Translations under genes and position numbers: made by a program
Part shown: in pieces, positions 1 through 6,487 of the stretch
How positions within the stretch are numbered: the stretch's first letter is position 1
How the letters are laid out: the number at the start of each line of letters is the position of its first letter
The notes under the pieces: model-generated
What the model was told of the DNA's origin: nothing
Databases searched by the model: none
Seen by the model: the letters and a program-made list of their open reading frames with translations, nothing else
NCBI GenBank assembly: GCA_029256345.1
Contig: JAQSYC010000049.1
Location: 1 to 9,365 of the forward strand
DNA from: Clostridia bacterium
Lineage (GTDB): Bacteria; Bacillota; Clostridia; Lachnospirales; Cellulosilyticaceae
Direction: 5' to 3'
Length of the DNA: 9,365 nt

Positions 1-692
1 TTAAAAGAACTCAAACTCTGCAGGCTGTCTATATTTTTAAGATATAACGCCTCCTCAAGAAGAACACCCTCTTCACAGCTTATGTGTTCCTCTTGGAGCA
101 AATGCTTTATTTCCTCTTTTGTTGTATGCAGTGGGTTGATCCGTATACATACTTTGGCTCTTTTATTAAGTGCGGCAGCTATTTGCTCTGTTATTTCAGC
201 TGAATACATCAAAAGCCACTCACTGATAATCCACTTTGGTATAGCGTACGTCACACTTAAATAGTGCTCAAGTTCTTTTTCTTTATCGGGGTACTGTATG
301 GACTCCTTATTGCGGTCAATGGTCCTTAAGACCCCATTGACAAACCCAGATAAGTTAGCAAATTTTCTTTTTTTAACGATTTTTACAGCTTCATTAATAG
401 CCGCTGATACAGGGATTTTATCTAAATACATCATCTGATAGGCCCCCATCCTAAGAATATTTCTTATGAACGGCTTCATCTTACTCACAGGGGTTTTAGA
501 AAAGCTGTCTATGATGTAATCTAGCTTCAGCTGATACTTTAGGGTGCCATACACCACTTCCGTGATAAAGGGTTTGTCTTTGCTGTCCGTATCTTTTAAC
601 GCCTCTTTAAGTGCCAGCTGCGCATAGCTTTTATCCTTTTCTATAGCCATCAGTAAATCAATTATTTGTTCCCGTGCATTTTTATTATTCAT
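1..692 (-). CDS. rsmB: 16S rRNA (cytosine-967-C5)-methyltransferase RsmB, N-terminal part (C-terminus off the window)
   Basis: The family methylates C967 of 16S rRNA with S-adenosylmethionine as donor. I translated the minus strand from the ATG at 692-690: 230 codons are open without a stop to the window edge. Residues about 1-140 look like the NusB-type RNA-binding domain of RsmB/Sun: an N-terminal 'NAREQIIDLL' helix, 'YGTLKYQLKLDYII', 'ILRMGAYQMMYLDKIPVSAA' and 'NLSGFVNGVLR'. The following 'PKWIISEWL' and 'CIRINPLHTT' resemble the entry to the methyltransferase part. The SAM-binding motifs and the catalytic cysteines lie beyond the edge and cannot be checked. The SD is AGAGG, 7 nt before the ATG. 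The gene follows the YugP-like peptidase after 74 nt containing a hairpin, so its expression may be partly separated from the upstream genes. The family is usually around 430-450 residues, so about half is present. Family assignment is confident; activity is inferred. Confidence 0.92.
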   Translation of the reverse strand, partial: MNNKNAREQIIDLLMAIEKDKSYAQLALKEALKDTDSKDKPFITEVVYGTLKYQLKLDYIIDSFSKTPVSKMKPFIRNILRMGAYQMMYLDKIPVSAAINEAVKIVKKRKFANLSGFVNGVLRTIDRNKESIQYPDKEKELEHYLSVTYAIPKWIISEWLLMYSAEITEQIAAALNKRAKVCIRINPLHTTKEEIKHLLQEEHISCEEGVLLEEALYLKNIDSLQSLSSF

Positions 693-743
693 AACTTATC
701 CTCTCTTGATTTTGCTTTATTTTTTATCAATAAGACATAACAG

Positions 744-768
744 AAAAGACGCTCGATAAGCGCCTTTT
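744..768 (-). terminator. Terminator-like hairpin between the YugP-like peptidase and rsmB
   Basis: Read on the minus strand, AAAAGGCGCT, a 5-nt loop (TATCG) and AGCGTCTTTT form a 10-bp stem with one G-U wobble. The wobble would be an A-C mismatch in the plus-strand transcript, so the structure favours leftward transcription. Four U residues are inside the stem base and the sequence just past it (CTGTTATGTC) is only moderately U-rich, so this is a weak intrinsic terminator or attenuator. It overlaps the peptidase stop codon (769-767) and precedes the rsmB start by about 50 nt. No clear promoter is visible between it and rsmB, so partial read-through is the likely source of rsmB mRNA. Confidence 0.5.
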
Positions 769-1465
769 AGTCATTCCTTCTATTACTCATTAAAATCAGT
801 CTTAACAGTGATAAAACAGATACCATGGCAGCCGCAACATAGGTAAGCGCCGCTGCGTTGAGCACCTTTTTGGCCCCTTCTAATTCTTGAGGTCCCAATA
901 TACCACTGGTTTCCAAACTGGCTAACGCTCTTTTTGATGCATCAAATTCTACTGGAAGTGTCACCAGTGCAAACAGCGTTGTAAAGGCAAAAAAGATAAT
1001 ACCTATCTGTAAAAACACGGGTATGGTACTAATGAACCCTAAGACAACAAGCGGCATGGAGAGTCTGCTAGCAAAGCTGGTTACCGGATAAATCTTGTGC
1101 CTCAATCTCAAAAAGGCATAGTCATTTGCATCCTGAATCGCGTGCCCCACTTCATGAGCTGCTACCCCAAGGGCTGAAATGGAATTAGCACCATAAACAG
1201 TTTGCGAAAGTGCCAGTTCTTTTTTAATTGGATCATAAAAATCTGTCATAGAGCCTCTTATGGGCTTAATCGGAATATTAATATTATTCATCATCAAAAT
1301 ACGTCTTGCCGCTTCTTCACCACTATAGCCTGATAATGTTCTTAGTTTCGCGTACTTATTAAAGGTATTTTGCACCTTCATACTTGAATACAAAGATATC
1401 GCCACAACAACAATGCCTATCAGCAAAAAGATTCCATCGTAACCACCATACAACAAGTAACCCAT
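767..1465 (-). CDS. YugP-like membrane zinc metallopeptidase (Zn_peptidase_2 family)
   Basis: This is a predicted integral-membrane metalloprotease of 232 residues; no substrate is known to me for the family. Counting from the ATG at 1465, a hydrophobic segment lies at about 11-27, followed by a soluble part with 'NKYAKLRTLSGYSGEEAARRIL'. The zinc-binding HEVGH motif is at 104-108 (His104, Glu105, His108). Hydrophobic segments follow at about 135-150 and 152-172, then 'LPVEFDAS' (170-177), whose Glu may be a third ligand (inference), and a last hydrophobic segment at about 204-226. The frame also opens with a GTG at 1474, but that codon shares its G with the SD (GAGGAG, 1474-1479). The ATG at 1465, 8 nt downstream of the SD, is therefore the better start. 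The gene lies 19 nt after fmt, apparently in the same transcript. Length matches the family (about 225-235 residues). Confidence 0.88.
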   Translation of the reverse strand: MGYLLYGGYDGIFLLIGIVVVAISLYSSMKVQNTFNKYAKLRTLSGYSGEEAARRILMMNNINIPIKPIRGSMTDFYDPIKKELALSQTVYGANSISALGVAAHEVGHAIQDANDYAFLRLRHKIYPVTSFASRLSMPLVVLGFISTIPVFLQIGIIFFAFTTLFALVTLPVEFDASKRALASLETSGILGPQELEGAKKVLNAAALTYVAAAMVSVLSLLRLILMSNRRND

Positions 1466-1484
1466 ATTAATCACTCCTCAATGA

Positions 1485-2420
1485 TTATATTCCAAACATA
1501 ATGCCTTGATCAATGACATTTCCTTTAATATATTCTGATACTGGCATACGTTTTTTATTTGGCATTTGTATCTCTTCTATGACAAGACACCCCTGACCAG
1601 TCTGTACACAAATCCCTTTTTTATCCACTGCAAGGATTGTCCCAGGTGCTTCTTTGGACGTATCATCCATAGGTTTTGCCTGCCATATTTTTACAATTTC
1701 TCCTTTATAATACGTATACCCAGCCGGCCATGGATTCAAGCCTCTTATTAAAGCATCCAGCGCTTTACTGGATTGATTCCAGTTCAATTCGCCTAGAGAC
1801 TTATGAATCATCGGTGCGTAGGTGCTCTCATCGTCATTTTGTTTTTGTCTCGCCTGTCCGCCCGCCTCTATCATTGGCAAGGCTTCTTTGAGTGCCTCAG
1901 CCCCTATCCACTTCATCTTATCATGAAGCGTTCCATAAGTATCTTGTTTTGAGATAGGCATTTCTTTTTTAAGGAGCATATCTCCCGTATCCATTGCCTC
2001 ATCCATATACATAATGGTAACGCCGGTTGTCTCATCTCCGTTAATCACGGACCATTGAATAGGTGCTGCTCCTCTATATTTAGGGAGCAGCGAACCATGA
2101 ATATTAATGCAGCCATACCTTGGAATATCCAGTATTGTTTTAGGAAGTATCTGACCAAATGCTACAACCACTATAACATCAGGATTTAAAGATTGTATGT
2201 GTTTATAAAATGTTTCATCTCCTTTTATCCTGGCTGGCTGCAGAACAGGAATATCATGCTTTAAAGCCGCTTCCTTAACAGGAGGCATCATTTCCTTTTT
2301 CCCTCTGCCCTTTGGCTTATCTGGCTGCGTAACTACCGCACAGACAGAGTGATTTTCTTTTATAAGCATTTCCAGTGTCGGAACAGCAAATTCTGGTGTT
2401 CCCATAAATACAATATTCAT
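1485..2420 (-). CDS. fmt: Methionyl-tRNA formyltransferase
   Basis: Transfers a formyl group from 10-formyltetrahydrofolate to Met-tRNAfMet, making the bacterial initiator tRNA; cytosolic. The protein has 311 residues, the usual size. The N-terminal formyltransferase domain starts with 'MNIVFMGTPEFAVPTLEML'. The catalytic triad of the family is visible as Asn106, His108 and Asp144, in 'INIHGSLLPKYRGAAPIQW' (105-123) and 'MDTGDM' (143-148). 'TQPDKPKGRGKK' (31-42) corresponds to the tRNA-contacting loop region. The C-terminal tRNA-binding domain begins near 205, with 'IRGLNPWPAGYTYYKG'. The SD AGGAGG (2426-2431) lies 5 nt before the ATG. It sits 15 nt downstream of def, the classical def-fmt pairing in which one enzyme adds and the other removes the formyl group. 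The assignment is secure. Confidence 0.97.
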   Translation of the reverse strand: MNIVFMGTPEFAVPTLEMLIKENHSVCAVVTQPDKPKGRGKKEMMPPVKEAALKHDIPVLQPARIKGDETFYKHIQSLNPDVIVVVAFGQILPKTILDIPRYGCINIHGSLLPKYRGAAPIQWSVINGDETTGVTIMYMDEAMDTGDMLLKKEMPISKQDTYGTLHDKMKWIGAEALKEALPMIEAGGQARQKQNDDESTYAPMIHKSLGELNWNQSSKALDALIRGLNPWPAGYTYYKGEIVKIWQAKPMDDTSKEAPGTILAVDKKGICVQTGQGCLVIEEIQMPNKKRMPVSEYIKGNVIDQGIMFGI

Positions 2421-2435
2421 AGTTTCCTCCTATTT

Positions 2436-2900
2436 TTATCTATCTGCAGCATCAATGAGGTCTCCTTCAACAAAATCCACAAACAATTTACCTTCGAGGT
2501 GATCATACTCATGAAGCATGGCTCTTGCCATAAGCTCTTCACCTTCTATTTCAAATGTGTTGCCATTTCTGTCTTGTGCCTTCATCTTTACATAATTAGG
2601 TCTTCTTACATTGCCATATTTCTTAGGTACGCTTAGGCACCCCTCTTCTCCAAACTGCTCACCTTCGACCTCTAAAATCTCTGGATTGATAAACTCTACA
2701 AGACCATCCCCTACATCGATCGTAAATATTCTTCTAAGGATGCCAATCTGCGGCGCTGCAAGGCCAAGACCATCTGCCATATACATGGTCTCCTTCATGT
2801 CCTCCAAAAGTGCCCACAAATTTTCATCAAATTTCTTAACTGGTTTTGAAACTTTTCTTAAGAGTTCTTCTTTCTCTGTTCTGATTGTTCTGATTCCCAT
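2436..2900 (-). CDS. def: Peptide deformylase
   Basis: Metal-dependent hydrolase that removes the N-formyl group from nascent proteins at the ribosome exit. With the chosen start it has 154 residues and carries all three family motifs: 'GLGLAAPQIG' (44-53), 'EEGCLS' (85-90, metal ligand Cys88) and 'HEYDH' (130-134, metal ligands His130 and His134, catalytic Glu131). The reading frame continues upstream to an ATG at 2945 inside priA. The ATG at 2900 is preferred because SD AAGGAGG (2906-2912) lies 5 nt upstream and 'MGIRTI' matches usual deformylase N-termini. The short length is typical of the type 1 enzymes of clostridia. The gene starts 14 nt after the priA stop and is followed by fmt after 15 nt, so co-transcription is very likely. 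Confidence 0.97.
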   Translation of the reverse strand: MGIRTIRTEKEELLRKVSKPVKKFDENLWALLEDMKETMYMADGLGLAAPQIGILRRIFTIDVGDGLVEFINPEILEVEGEQFGEEGCLSVPKKYGNVRRPNYVKMKAQDRNGNTFEIEGEELMARAMLHEYDHLEGKLFVDFVEGDLIDAADR

Positions 2901-2914
2901 TATATCCTCCTTAT

Positions 2915-5173
2915 TTACATCATGCTCAGCGGATCCATATCCCACTGTATTTTTATGTTGCTGGTGTTAAACATAGTCTTGAATTTTTGAAGACAGTATT
3001 TACCGTATATGAGGAGTTTTTCTCTGTCTTCTGAAAGAATGATAATCCGCCATCTGTATTCATCAATAAGTTTTCCAATCACCGCAGTACTTGGTCCTAT
3101 GACACGAAATGCCGCCTTACCCTTTTTACTATAGTGACGATAATACTGTGCTGCATGCTGGATCGCACGAATCACTTCTTCTTCATTTTTGCCTGTAATA
3201 AGCACTGTGAAAATGTGTGTAAAAGGCGGATAGCCCATAAGCTGTCTATTTTTTATCTCCTGATCATAAAAAAGTTTGCTTTGGTTATTTTTTATCTTTT
3301 CTATCACAATATGGTCTGGGCTATACGTCTGTATAATTACCTTGCCCTTTGCACTTCCCCTGCCCGCCCTCCCCATTGCCTGGGTAATGAGCTGAAAGGT
3401 TTTTTCATTGCTTCTAAAATCCTGCATATAAAGAGACATATCCGCTGAAATAATGCCTACCAGCGTCACATCTTTAAAATCATGGCCTTTAGCAATCATT
3501 TGAGTTCCTATTAAGAGGTTGGTTTCTCTTTTTTCAAAGGCCTCTAGTATTTTGCTGTGCCCCTCTTTACCTGTTGTTGTATCGAGGTCCATCCTGCCGA
3601 TACCGTACTCAGAAAAATGCTCTCTCAGATATTGCTCCACCTTTTCTGTGCCGCTGCCAAAAAAACGAATGTGTTTTGAACCGCAAGCAGGACATGTTTC
3701 AGGAACAGGTTCTGTTTTACCGCAGTGGTGACACTCTAACTGACGGCTGGATAAATGATAGGTCATCGAGACGTCGCAATGATTACATTTGATAACATGA
3801 CCACAGCTTCTGCAATTTATAAAAGTTGAATGCCCTCTTCGATTAATAAGCAGCATAACCTGCTTTCCTTTTGTTAGGGTTTCACCAATAGCTTCAAATA
3901 ATACCCTACTAATCACCTGATTATTTCCGGTTTTTAGTTCTAGACGCATATCTGCAATGACGACTTCTGGAAGCTCTGCCTCTCCTATCCGCTGCGTAAG
4001 GGTAAGTTTTTCATACTCCCCATCGAGACATTTTTGATAGGTCTCCATACTGGGCGTAGCTGAGGCCAAAAGTACAATCCCCTGTTCTCTTTGCATTCTC
4101 ATCTGCGCCATATCCACCGCGTGGTATTTGGGTGCATTTTCTGACTTGTATGTGCTTTCATGCTCCTCATCTACTATGATAAGCCTAAGATTTTCAAATG
4201 GCATAAAAACAGCACTCCGTGGCCCTATTATCACAGCGACATCTCCCATTTGAGCCCGCATATAAAGTCTCTGCCTTTCCTTTGGTGTCATACGACTATG
4301 GGTCAGTGCGACGCGGTTGCCAAACCGCTCCTCAAATCTTTGCAGCGTTTGCCTCGTCAATGCGATCTCTGGAACAAGAACGATGGCACAGCCACCTTTT
4401 TCTATTACCTCTTGAATAGCATAAAGAAAAATTTCTGTCTTCCCGCTGCCCGTAACCCCATCAAGAAACATCGTTTGATATGACCGGGCCTGAAGGGCAT
4501 TTATTATTTTATCTTTTGCAACAAGCTGCTCTTTTGTAAGCACTTTAAAAGCTTGATGGTTAATCGGATCTGGCGACTGTTTGATTTCTTGTTTTAAAAG
4601 CTGAATCATTTCGTTTTGTCTAAGGGTTTTAACTGAAGACATGCTCCAGTCTTGAAAGGTTTGTGCTGCTTTGACTAAGACCTTTTTATGGATCAACAGA
4701 TAGTCTAAAATTTCTTTTTGTTTAGAAAAAGATTTTTTATGGCTGTTTTGATGGATATAGCTTTGCACTTTGTCTGTATCTCTGTTAAGCACCATATATT
4801 CCTGTGTCTCAAGACGCGTTTCAAAAGGTTTTGAAGTAAGTCCCGATGGCACAATCGCATCAATACTGGCCGCAAAACTTGTGCCATAATAGGCCACCAT
4901 AAATTTTGCCATATCCAGTTGGTTTTTGGACATCAACGGCCGCTCATCAACTCTGTCATAAATCGCCTTTACCTCATAGTCAGTATGCTCTATTTCATCC
5001 AGAATACCAATAACATAACCAATTTGCAGCGCATTGTACCTCCCAAAAGGCACCTTAACTCTATGGCCTATTTGAATCTTATCCATCAACAACGGTTTGA
5101 TCTCATAGGTGAAAATTCTATCAATTTCAGTTGTTGTAGCGAAGTTAATAATGACCTCTGCATACTTAGGCAT
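2915..5173 (-). CDS. priA: Primosomal protein PriA, replication-restart 3'-5' DNA helicase
   Basis: Recognises stalled or repaired forks and loads the replicative helicase for DnaA-independent restart. The protein has 752 residues. The N-terminal 3' DNA-binding domain (about 1-110) contains 'TYEI' and 'VKVPFGRYNALQIGYVIG'. The helicase core starts near 210: Walker A 'GVTGSGKT' (239-246), 'VPEIALT' (267-273), 'GPRSAVF' (317-323), DEEH box (335-338) and 'LLASATPS' (368-375). Eight cysteines in four pairs (454/457, 463/466, 481/484, 494/497) form the two-zinc module inserted between the helicase lobes. Motif V 'GTQMIAKGHDF' (556-566) and motif VI 'QAMGRAGR' (598-605) follow. The C-terminal end 'WDMDPLSMM' is family-typical. 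The SD is modest (GGGG, 7 nt before the ATG). Upstream lies a 99-nt gap holding a perfect inverted repeat. All expected motifs are present, so the gene looks intact. Confidence 0.97.
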   Translation of the reverse strand: MPKYAEVIINFATTTEIDRIFTYEIKPLLMDKIQIGHRVKVPFGRYNALQIGYVIGILDEIEHTDYEVKAIYDRVDERPLMSKNQLDMAKFMVAYYGTSFAASIDAIVPSGLTSKPFETRLETQEYMVLNRDTDKVQSYIHQNSHKKSFSKQKEILDYLLIHKKVLVKAAQTFQDWSMSSVKTLRQNEMIQLLKQEIKQSPDPINHQAFKVLTKEQLVAKDKIINALQARSYQTMFLDGVTGSGKTEIFLYAIQEVIEKGGCAIVLVPEIALTRQTLQRFEERFGNRVALTHSRMTPKERQRLYMRAQMGDVAVIIGPRSAVFMPFENLRLIIVDEEHESTYKSENAPKYHAVDMAQMRMQREQGIVLLASATPSMETYQKCLDGEYEKLTLTQRIGEAELPEVVIADMRLELKTGNNQVISRVLFEAIGETLTKGKQVMLLINRRGHSTFINCRSCGHVIKCNHCDVSMTYHLSSRQLECHHCGKTEPVPETCPACGSKHIRFFGSGTEKVEQYLREHFSEYGIGRMDLDTTTGKEGHSKILEAFEKRETNLLIGTQMIAKGHDFKDVTLVGIISADMSLYMQDFRSNEKTFQLITQAMGRAGRGSAKGKVIIQTYSPDHIVIEKIKNNQSKLFYDQEIKNRQLMGYPPFTHIFTVLITGKNEEEVIRAIQHAAQYYRHYSKKGKAAFRVIGPSTAVIGKLIDEYRWRIIILSEDREKLLIYGKYCLQKFKTMFNTSNIKIQWDMDPLSMM

Positions 5174-5210
5174 AAGTATTCCCCATTTTTATCAAAGTTT
5201 ATTTTATGAT

Positions 5211-5260
5211 TGATTAAAGATAAGACATAAAGGCCAGCCTTTATGTCTTATCTTTAATCA
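5211..5260. repeat. Perfect 24-bp inverted repeat (2-nt spacer) between rpoZ and priA
   Basis: Positions 5211-5234 are the exact reverse complement of 5237-5260, with only CA (5235-5236) between. The base pair just outside the arms (T5210/G5261) does not match, so the symmetry ends there. In RNA of either strand this can fold into a hairpin of about 22-23 bp closed by a tiny loop, GC-rich only at its tip (AAAGGC/GCCTTT). There is no U-run after the hairpin in the transcribed (leftward) direction, so it is not a standard intrinsic terminator. A processing or RNase III site, a transcript stabiliser or a small dispersed palindromic element are alternatives. It occupies half of the 99-nt rpoZ-priA gap. 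Confidence 0.93.
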
Positions 5261-5266
5261 GTAAGT

Positions 5267-5274
5267 CTCTCCTT
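5267..5274 (-). other. Orphan Shine-Dalgarno-like sequence overlapping the rpoZ stop codon
   Basis: On the minus strand AAGGAGAG directly follows and overlaps the rpoZ TAA (5275-5273), placed as for a gene starting about 6-10 nt later. No ATG, GTG or TTG stands at that distance; the sequence runs into the palindrome (5260-5211) instead. In many Firmicutes coaBC begins here. The site may be a relic of a lost gene or a chance purine run. Confidence 0.35.
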
Positions 5275-5587
5275 AGATATCATCCTCTACGTGGTATTCA
5301 CTCATGATAATCTTGCCTGTATAAATCTCATCTACTGCAATAGAGATAGGTTTTTTTGTCTTTAGCTTTTCGCTTAGTTCGTGAGCTTGTTTAAGTGAAA
5401 CTGGACTAACTATTTTTTCTCCTGTTTTATCCGATTCCTTAGTGATGGCTGCCTGCTCATTAACAATGTCTATGATTTGTCTTGCTCTTCGGGCTGCTGC
5501 AATAACGATGGAATAACGGCTTGTAAGCTTTGAAGTCCCCTCATCATTTAATTTTTTCATAAGCTGGGTATAAGATGGCTGTAACAT
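5273..5587 (-). CDS. rpoZ: DNA-directed RNA polymerase omega subunit
   Basis: Small subunit that assists folding and assembly of beta-prime in RNA polymerase. The protein has 104 residues. The conserved N-terminal region is clear: 'MLQPSYTQLMKKL', then 'SRYSIVIAAARRARQI' (24-39), the family's core helix. The C-terminal part is charged and includes 'KPISIAVDEIYTGKI', as in clostridial omegas. Its ATG immediately follows the gmk TAA with no intervening base. The SD AAGGAGG (5595-5601) is embedded in the last gmk codons, so translation of the two is probably coupled. Downstream there are 99 nt with a long palindrome before priA; coaBC, often the next gene in this block, is absent here. Confidence 0.95.
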   Translation of the reverse strand: MLQPSYTQLMKKLNDEGTSKLTSRYSIVIAAARRARQIIDIVNEQAAITKESDKTGEKIVSPVSLKQAHELSEKLKTKKPISIAVDEIYTGKIIMSEYHVEDDI

Positions 5588-6205
5588 TTAAATTCCTCCT
5601 TGGTTATTAACTAAAGTTGATATAGCTTCTTGAAATCTATGACTTTTAAGTTTTTCTATGCGCACAATCTCTTGTATATATTTTGCTGCCTGCTCTATAT
5701 TATCATTAATAATAATATAATCATACTCCTTATATAAAGAAAGTTCTTCTTTTGCTCTTTCTAACCTTTTTTGAATCACTTCCTTTGTTTCTGTATTTCT
5801 TCCTACAAGCCTTTTTTCAAGCTCTTTCAATGTAGGTGGAACCACAAAAATAAAAATGGCATCTGGATAAATTGCTTTAATCTGCTTAGCACCCTGTACT
5901 TCTATTTCCAGTATAATATCTTTGCCTGCCCTAACACACTCTTCAATAAAAACTTTGGGTGTGCCATAATAGTTTTCGCAAAACGCAGCATACTCTAGCA
6001 GCTCACCTTCCACTATCATTTTTTCAAATGCTTCCCTTGACTTAAAAAAATAGTGTACACCATTTTTTTCCCCTTCTCTAGGGGCACGGGTCGTAGCAGA
6101 TACTGAAAGCTTAAAGTTTTCACTTTTTATAAGTTCTTTTACAATGGTGCCCTTTCCCGAACCTGATGGTCCAGATATAACAAGTTTTAATCCTTCTTTT
6201 AGCAT
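5588..6205 (-). CDS. gmk: Guanylate kinase
   Basis: Phosphorylates GMP to GDP with ATP, an essential step in GTP supply and a known target of (p)ppGpp in Firmicutes. The protein has 205 residues, the standard size. It shows the P-loop 'GPSGSGKGT' (12-20) and the GMP-binding segment 'SVSATTRAPREGEKNGVHYFF' in two parts: Ser34-Arg43 and Gly45-Phe54. 'GELLEYAAFCENYYGTP' (67-83) and 'ILEIEVQGAKQIK' (98-110) are also family-typical, as is the lid-region 'RLVGRNTET' (132-140). SD AAGGAGA (6211-6217) is 5 nt before the ATG. It lies 27 nt after remA and abuts rpoZ. No unusual residue was seen in the visible motifs. Confidence 0.97.
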   Translation of the reverse strand: MLKEGLKLVISGPSGSGKGTIVKELIKSENFKLSVSATTRAPREGEKNGVHYFFKSREAFEKMIVEGELLEYAAFCENYYGTPKVFIEECVRAGKDIILEIEVQGAKQIKAIYPDAIFIFVVPPTLKELEKRLVGRNTETKEVIQKRLERAKEELSLYKEYDYIIINDNIEQAAKYIQEIVRIEKLKSHRFQEAISTLVNNQGGI

Positions 6206-6232
6206 GACAATCTCCTTAAACGTCTTTTAAAA

Positions 6233-6478
6233 TCATTCTTTAGAAACAATGAGTCTGCTGGCCATCGTATCAGGCTGCAGTGCTGACAGAATCACCTGAT
6301 TACTGTCTGTAATAATAACACCTCTTGTTTTTCTTCCTTGGGTCGCATCAATAAGACTTGACTTTTCTTTTGCTTCAGCAATCAACCTCTTGATAGGTGC
6401 TGACTCCGCCGCTACAATGGCTACGATGCGGTCTGATGAAACAATATTGCCATACCCTATATTTATAAAATTACTCAT
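6233..6478 (-). CDS. remA: RemA family DNA-binding regulator (DUF370)
   Basis: In Bacillus subtilis RemA is a ring-forming DNA-binding protein that activates biofilm matrix and osmoprotection genes; whether it has that role here is inference. The protein has 81 residues, slightly shorter than the Bacillus protein. Conserved stretches are 'NIGYGNIVSSDRIVAIV' (6-22), 'SAPIKRLI' (26-33), 'LIDATQGRKTRGVIITDS' (42-59) and 'VILSALQPDTMASRL' (62-76). The start at 6478 fits the usual N-terminus. The SD is weak (AGGTG, overlapping the yicC stop), and the 9-nt gap suggests coupled translation from yicC. The conserved yicC-remA-gmk order supports the call. Confidence 0.94.
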   Translation of the reverse strand: MSNFINIGYGNIVSSDRIVAIVAAESAPIKRLIAEAKEKSSLIDATQGRKTRGVIITDSNQVILSALQPDTMASRLIVSKE

Positions 6479-6487
6479 GCTCTACAC

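Noticed and set aside
82..264. Plus-strand 60-codon frame with hydrophobic residues antisense to rsmB
   Set aside because: The minus-strand frame is open across the whole stretch and encodes clear RsmB sequence; the hydrophobic look comes from reading AT-rich DNA in reverse.
1484..1513. Promoter-like TTGATC-N18-TATAAT on the minus strand at the end of fmt, ahead of the peptidase gene
   Set aside because: Transcription would start near 1477, inside the SD of the peptidase, leaving a truncated ribosome binding site. The sequence is also coding for fmt and over its stop codon, so TATAAT can be incidental.
2901..2945. Upstream start for def at 2945, giving a 169-residue protein overlapping priA
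   Set aside because: No SD precedes it and the extra residues do not resemble deformylase N-termini; the ATG at 2900 has a perfect SD and leads straight into the conserved sequence.
2611..2970. Plus-strand open frame of 119 codons antisense to def and the end of priA
   Set aside because: It mirrors the conserved deformylase coding sequence, has no SD and no recognisable domain; it is a shadow of the real gene.
3134..4483. Several plus-strand open frames antisense to priA
   Set aside because: priA is intact with all motifs on the minus strand; the opposite frames have no SD or protein-like features.
5174..5210. Possible separate promoter for priA between the palindrome and its start codon
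   Set aside because: AT-rich -10-like sequences occur, but no -35 at 16-18 nt matches, so it could not be supported.
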